A stretch of DNA of 6,009 nucleotides from JAAXKN01 sp050258815. GTDB lineage: Bacteria > Bacteroidota > Ignavibacteria > Ignavibacteriales > SURF-24. The stretch lies in NCBI GenBank assembly GCA_050258815.1, contig JBLMZM010000294.1, positions 1 to 6,009 of the forward strand, written 5' to 3'. Below the pieces are notes generated by a model. It worked only from the letters and a program-made list of their open reading frames with translations. It was not told the DNA's origin and ran no database searches. A program made the translations under genes and the position numbers. Below, one piece after another: positions 5,007 to 6,009 of this stretch (position 1 is the stretch's first letter; the number at the start of each line of letters is the position of its first letter).

Positions 5007-6009
5007 TTATTTTTCTTTTATTGATTCGCGTAAAACTGTTAAATATAAATCGATATCATCCTTTGTCGCAATAAATGGTGGAAGGATCCTTATTACGTTA
5101 ACATTAGTTGCATTTGATAATACTTTTCTTGCTCTCATTCTCTTCACAACATCGGTTGCTTCATAGAACAATTCAACACCCAAAATAAAACCTCTTCCCC
5201 TTACTTCCTTAATATCCTGCGGCAATTCACTCTTGAGTTCATTAAGCCTGTTCTTAAAATATGAACCGAGCTCATAAACCTTCTCCATTAAGCCGTTTTC
5301 AAACACCTCTTCGAGTACTACTTTGCCAGCAGCACAGCTTACCGGGTTGCCCCCAAAAGTAGTTCCATGCTTACCCGTTGTAAAAACATCCTTCAACTTT
5401 TCACTGGTTAAAAATGCGCCCAGAGGAAGGCCCCCACCAATCGCCTTAGCTGTCACAATAATATCGGGTTTTACGTCAAAATATTCATTCACAAATGCTT
5501 TACCACTGCGGCCGACTCCATCCTGAATAGCATCGGCAACAAATATAAAGCCATATTTATCCCTTAACTCGGCAACTTTTTTGACAAAATCAGCTGATAC
5601 TTCATTAATACCGCCTTCACCCTGAATAAATTCGAAGATGATTGCAGCAGTATTACCATCCACCTTTTTCTCAAGATCCTGGACATTGTTGAACTCTATA
5701 TGTGAAATATTGGGCACCAGCGGTTCAAATCCCTTCTTATACTTTTCCCGCGCCGTCAGGGTCATAGCTCCATAAGTTCTTCCGTGGAATGAATTGGTCA
5801 GTGAAAAGATCTTTTTATCCGGTCCCATTTTCATCCTGATCAGTTTCAGAGTACCTTCAATTGCTTCGGTACCGCTATTGGCAAGAAAAGCTCTTGACAT
5901 TTTCGAGTACCTTAGCAGTTTTTCTGTAAACTCAACCTGCACATCAGTTATAAAGTTATTTGAAAGGTGTCCAAATCTGCCGATTTGCTCAGAAACAGCT
6001 TTTACTATT
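5007..6009 (-). CDS. Class III PLP-dependent aminotransferase, N-terminus missing (ArgD/GabT-like)
   Basis: The frame is open through the right window edge, and the true start is outside. A GTG at 5942 is internal, because upstream codons continue the family's EQIGRFGHLSNNF stretch. Counting from that GTG, the domain shows the phosphate-binding turn NSGTEAIEGTLKL (22-34), the aromatic-stacking segment SFHGRTYGAM (51-60), and FIQGEGGINE (105-114). D137 is the PLP-N1 aspartate in VADAIQDGVGRSG, K166 is the PLP lysine in TAKAIGGGLPLGA, and HGTTFGGNP (192-200) and RGRGFILGVEL (248-258) follow. The family transfers an omega-amino group from acetylornithine, succinyl-diaminopimelate, GABA and similar substrates to 2-oxoglutarate. 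The exact substrate is undetermined, though the short C-terminus favours the ArgD-type group. One deviation is DAIQDG where DEVQ(T/S)G is usual. nadB follows after a single base. Confidence 0.9.
   Translation of the reverse strand, partial: IVKAVSEQIGRFGHLSNNFITDVQVEFTEKLLRYSKMSRAFLANSGTEAIEGTLKLIRMKMGPDKKIFSLTNSFHGRTYGAMTLTAREKYKKGFEPLVPNISHIEFNNVQDLEKKVDGNTAAIIFEFIQGEGGINEVSADFVKKVAELRDKYGFIFVADAIQDGVGRSGKAFVNEYFDVKPDIIVTAKAIGGGLPLGAFLTSEKLKDVFTTGKHGTTFGGNPVSCAAGKVVLEEVFENGLMEKVYELGSYFKNRLNELKSELPQDIKEVRGRGFILGVELFYEATDVVKRMRARKVLSNATNVNVIRILPPFIATKDDIDLYLTVLRESIKEK

Noticed and set aside
4524..5024. Plus-strand open frames opposite nadB
   Set aside because: They are antisense shadows of conserved FAD-binding and substrate-binding segments of NadB; the translations are Ser-rich and featureless.
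5323..5526. Plus-strand open frame opposite the aminotransferase
   Set aside because: It lies opposite the PLP-lysine region of a well-conserved enzyme and has no family features.
5007..5942. Aminotransferase starting at the GTG at 5942
   Set aside because: Codons continue in frame to the window edge and encode conserved family sequence (EQIGRFGHLSNNF), so the GTG is an internal valine codon and the gene is truncated by the window.
1..6009. Defence island, toxin-antitoxin, phage or CRISPR content
   Set aside because: All genes are metabolic, regulatory or small unknowns, with uniform base composition. No direct-repeat array, transposase, integrase or nuclease motif was seen, and the tRNA shows no attachment-site duplication within the window.

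Overview
The window is an ordinary, densely packed stretch of bacterial chromosome carrying housekeeping and metabolic genes. I see no mobile element, CRISPR array, phage gene or large repeat, and no gene-free stretch longer than about 300 bases. The DNA is moderately AT-rich, some genes have Shine-Dalgarno sites, and the proteins are lysine- and isoleucine-rich. The style of the MerR-type and membrane proteins recalls the Bacteroidota/Chlorobiota/Ignavibacteriota group. That placement is an impression from the protein style and is not proven.

Left part (1-2435, all on the minus strand; listed here in transcription order from right to left). A 173-residue four-helix membrane protein of unknown function is followed by a 90-residue unknown soluble protein, AroQ (type II 3-dehydroquinate dehydratase, shikimate pathway) and a HAD-family phosphatase. 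All three junctions are 4-base ATGA overlaps, so these four genes look like one translationally coupled operon. After an 86-base gap, which holds a possible promoter and a dyad symmetry, comes a minimal MerR-type DNA-binding protein. Its stop codon lies only five bases before the 5' end of a tRNA-Pro (anticodon GGG) that is cut by the window's left edge.

Centre (2473-3402, plus strand). A single Ppx/GppA-family phosphatase gene (polyphosphate or pppGpp hydrolysis) diverges from the membrane-protein operon across only 37 bases. At its far end it converges on nadB, and the two coding regions overlap tail to tail by 23 bases. A terminator-like hairpin for the ppx transcript lies just past the ppx stop, inside nadB.

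Right part (3380-6009, minus strand). A class III PLP-dependent aminotransferase of the acetylornithine/GABA transaminase type enters from the right edge without its N-terminus. It is followed after a single base by full-length nadB (L-aspartate oxidase, first step of de novo NAD synthesis from aspartate). These two are very probably co-transcribed.

Overall the genes serve aromatic amino-acid, NAD and amino-donor metabolism plus phosphate or stringent-response housekeeping. The least understood parts are the membrane protein and 90-residue protein placed before aroQ, and the MerR-like regulator with its possible operator. I found no convincing new defence or mobile system.
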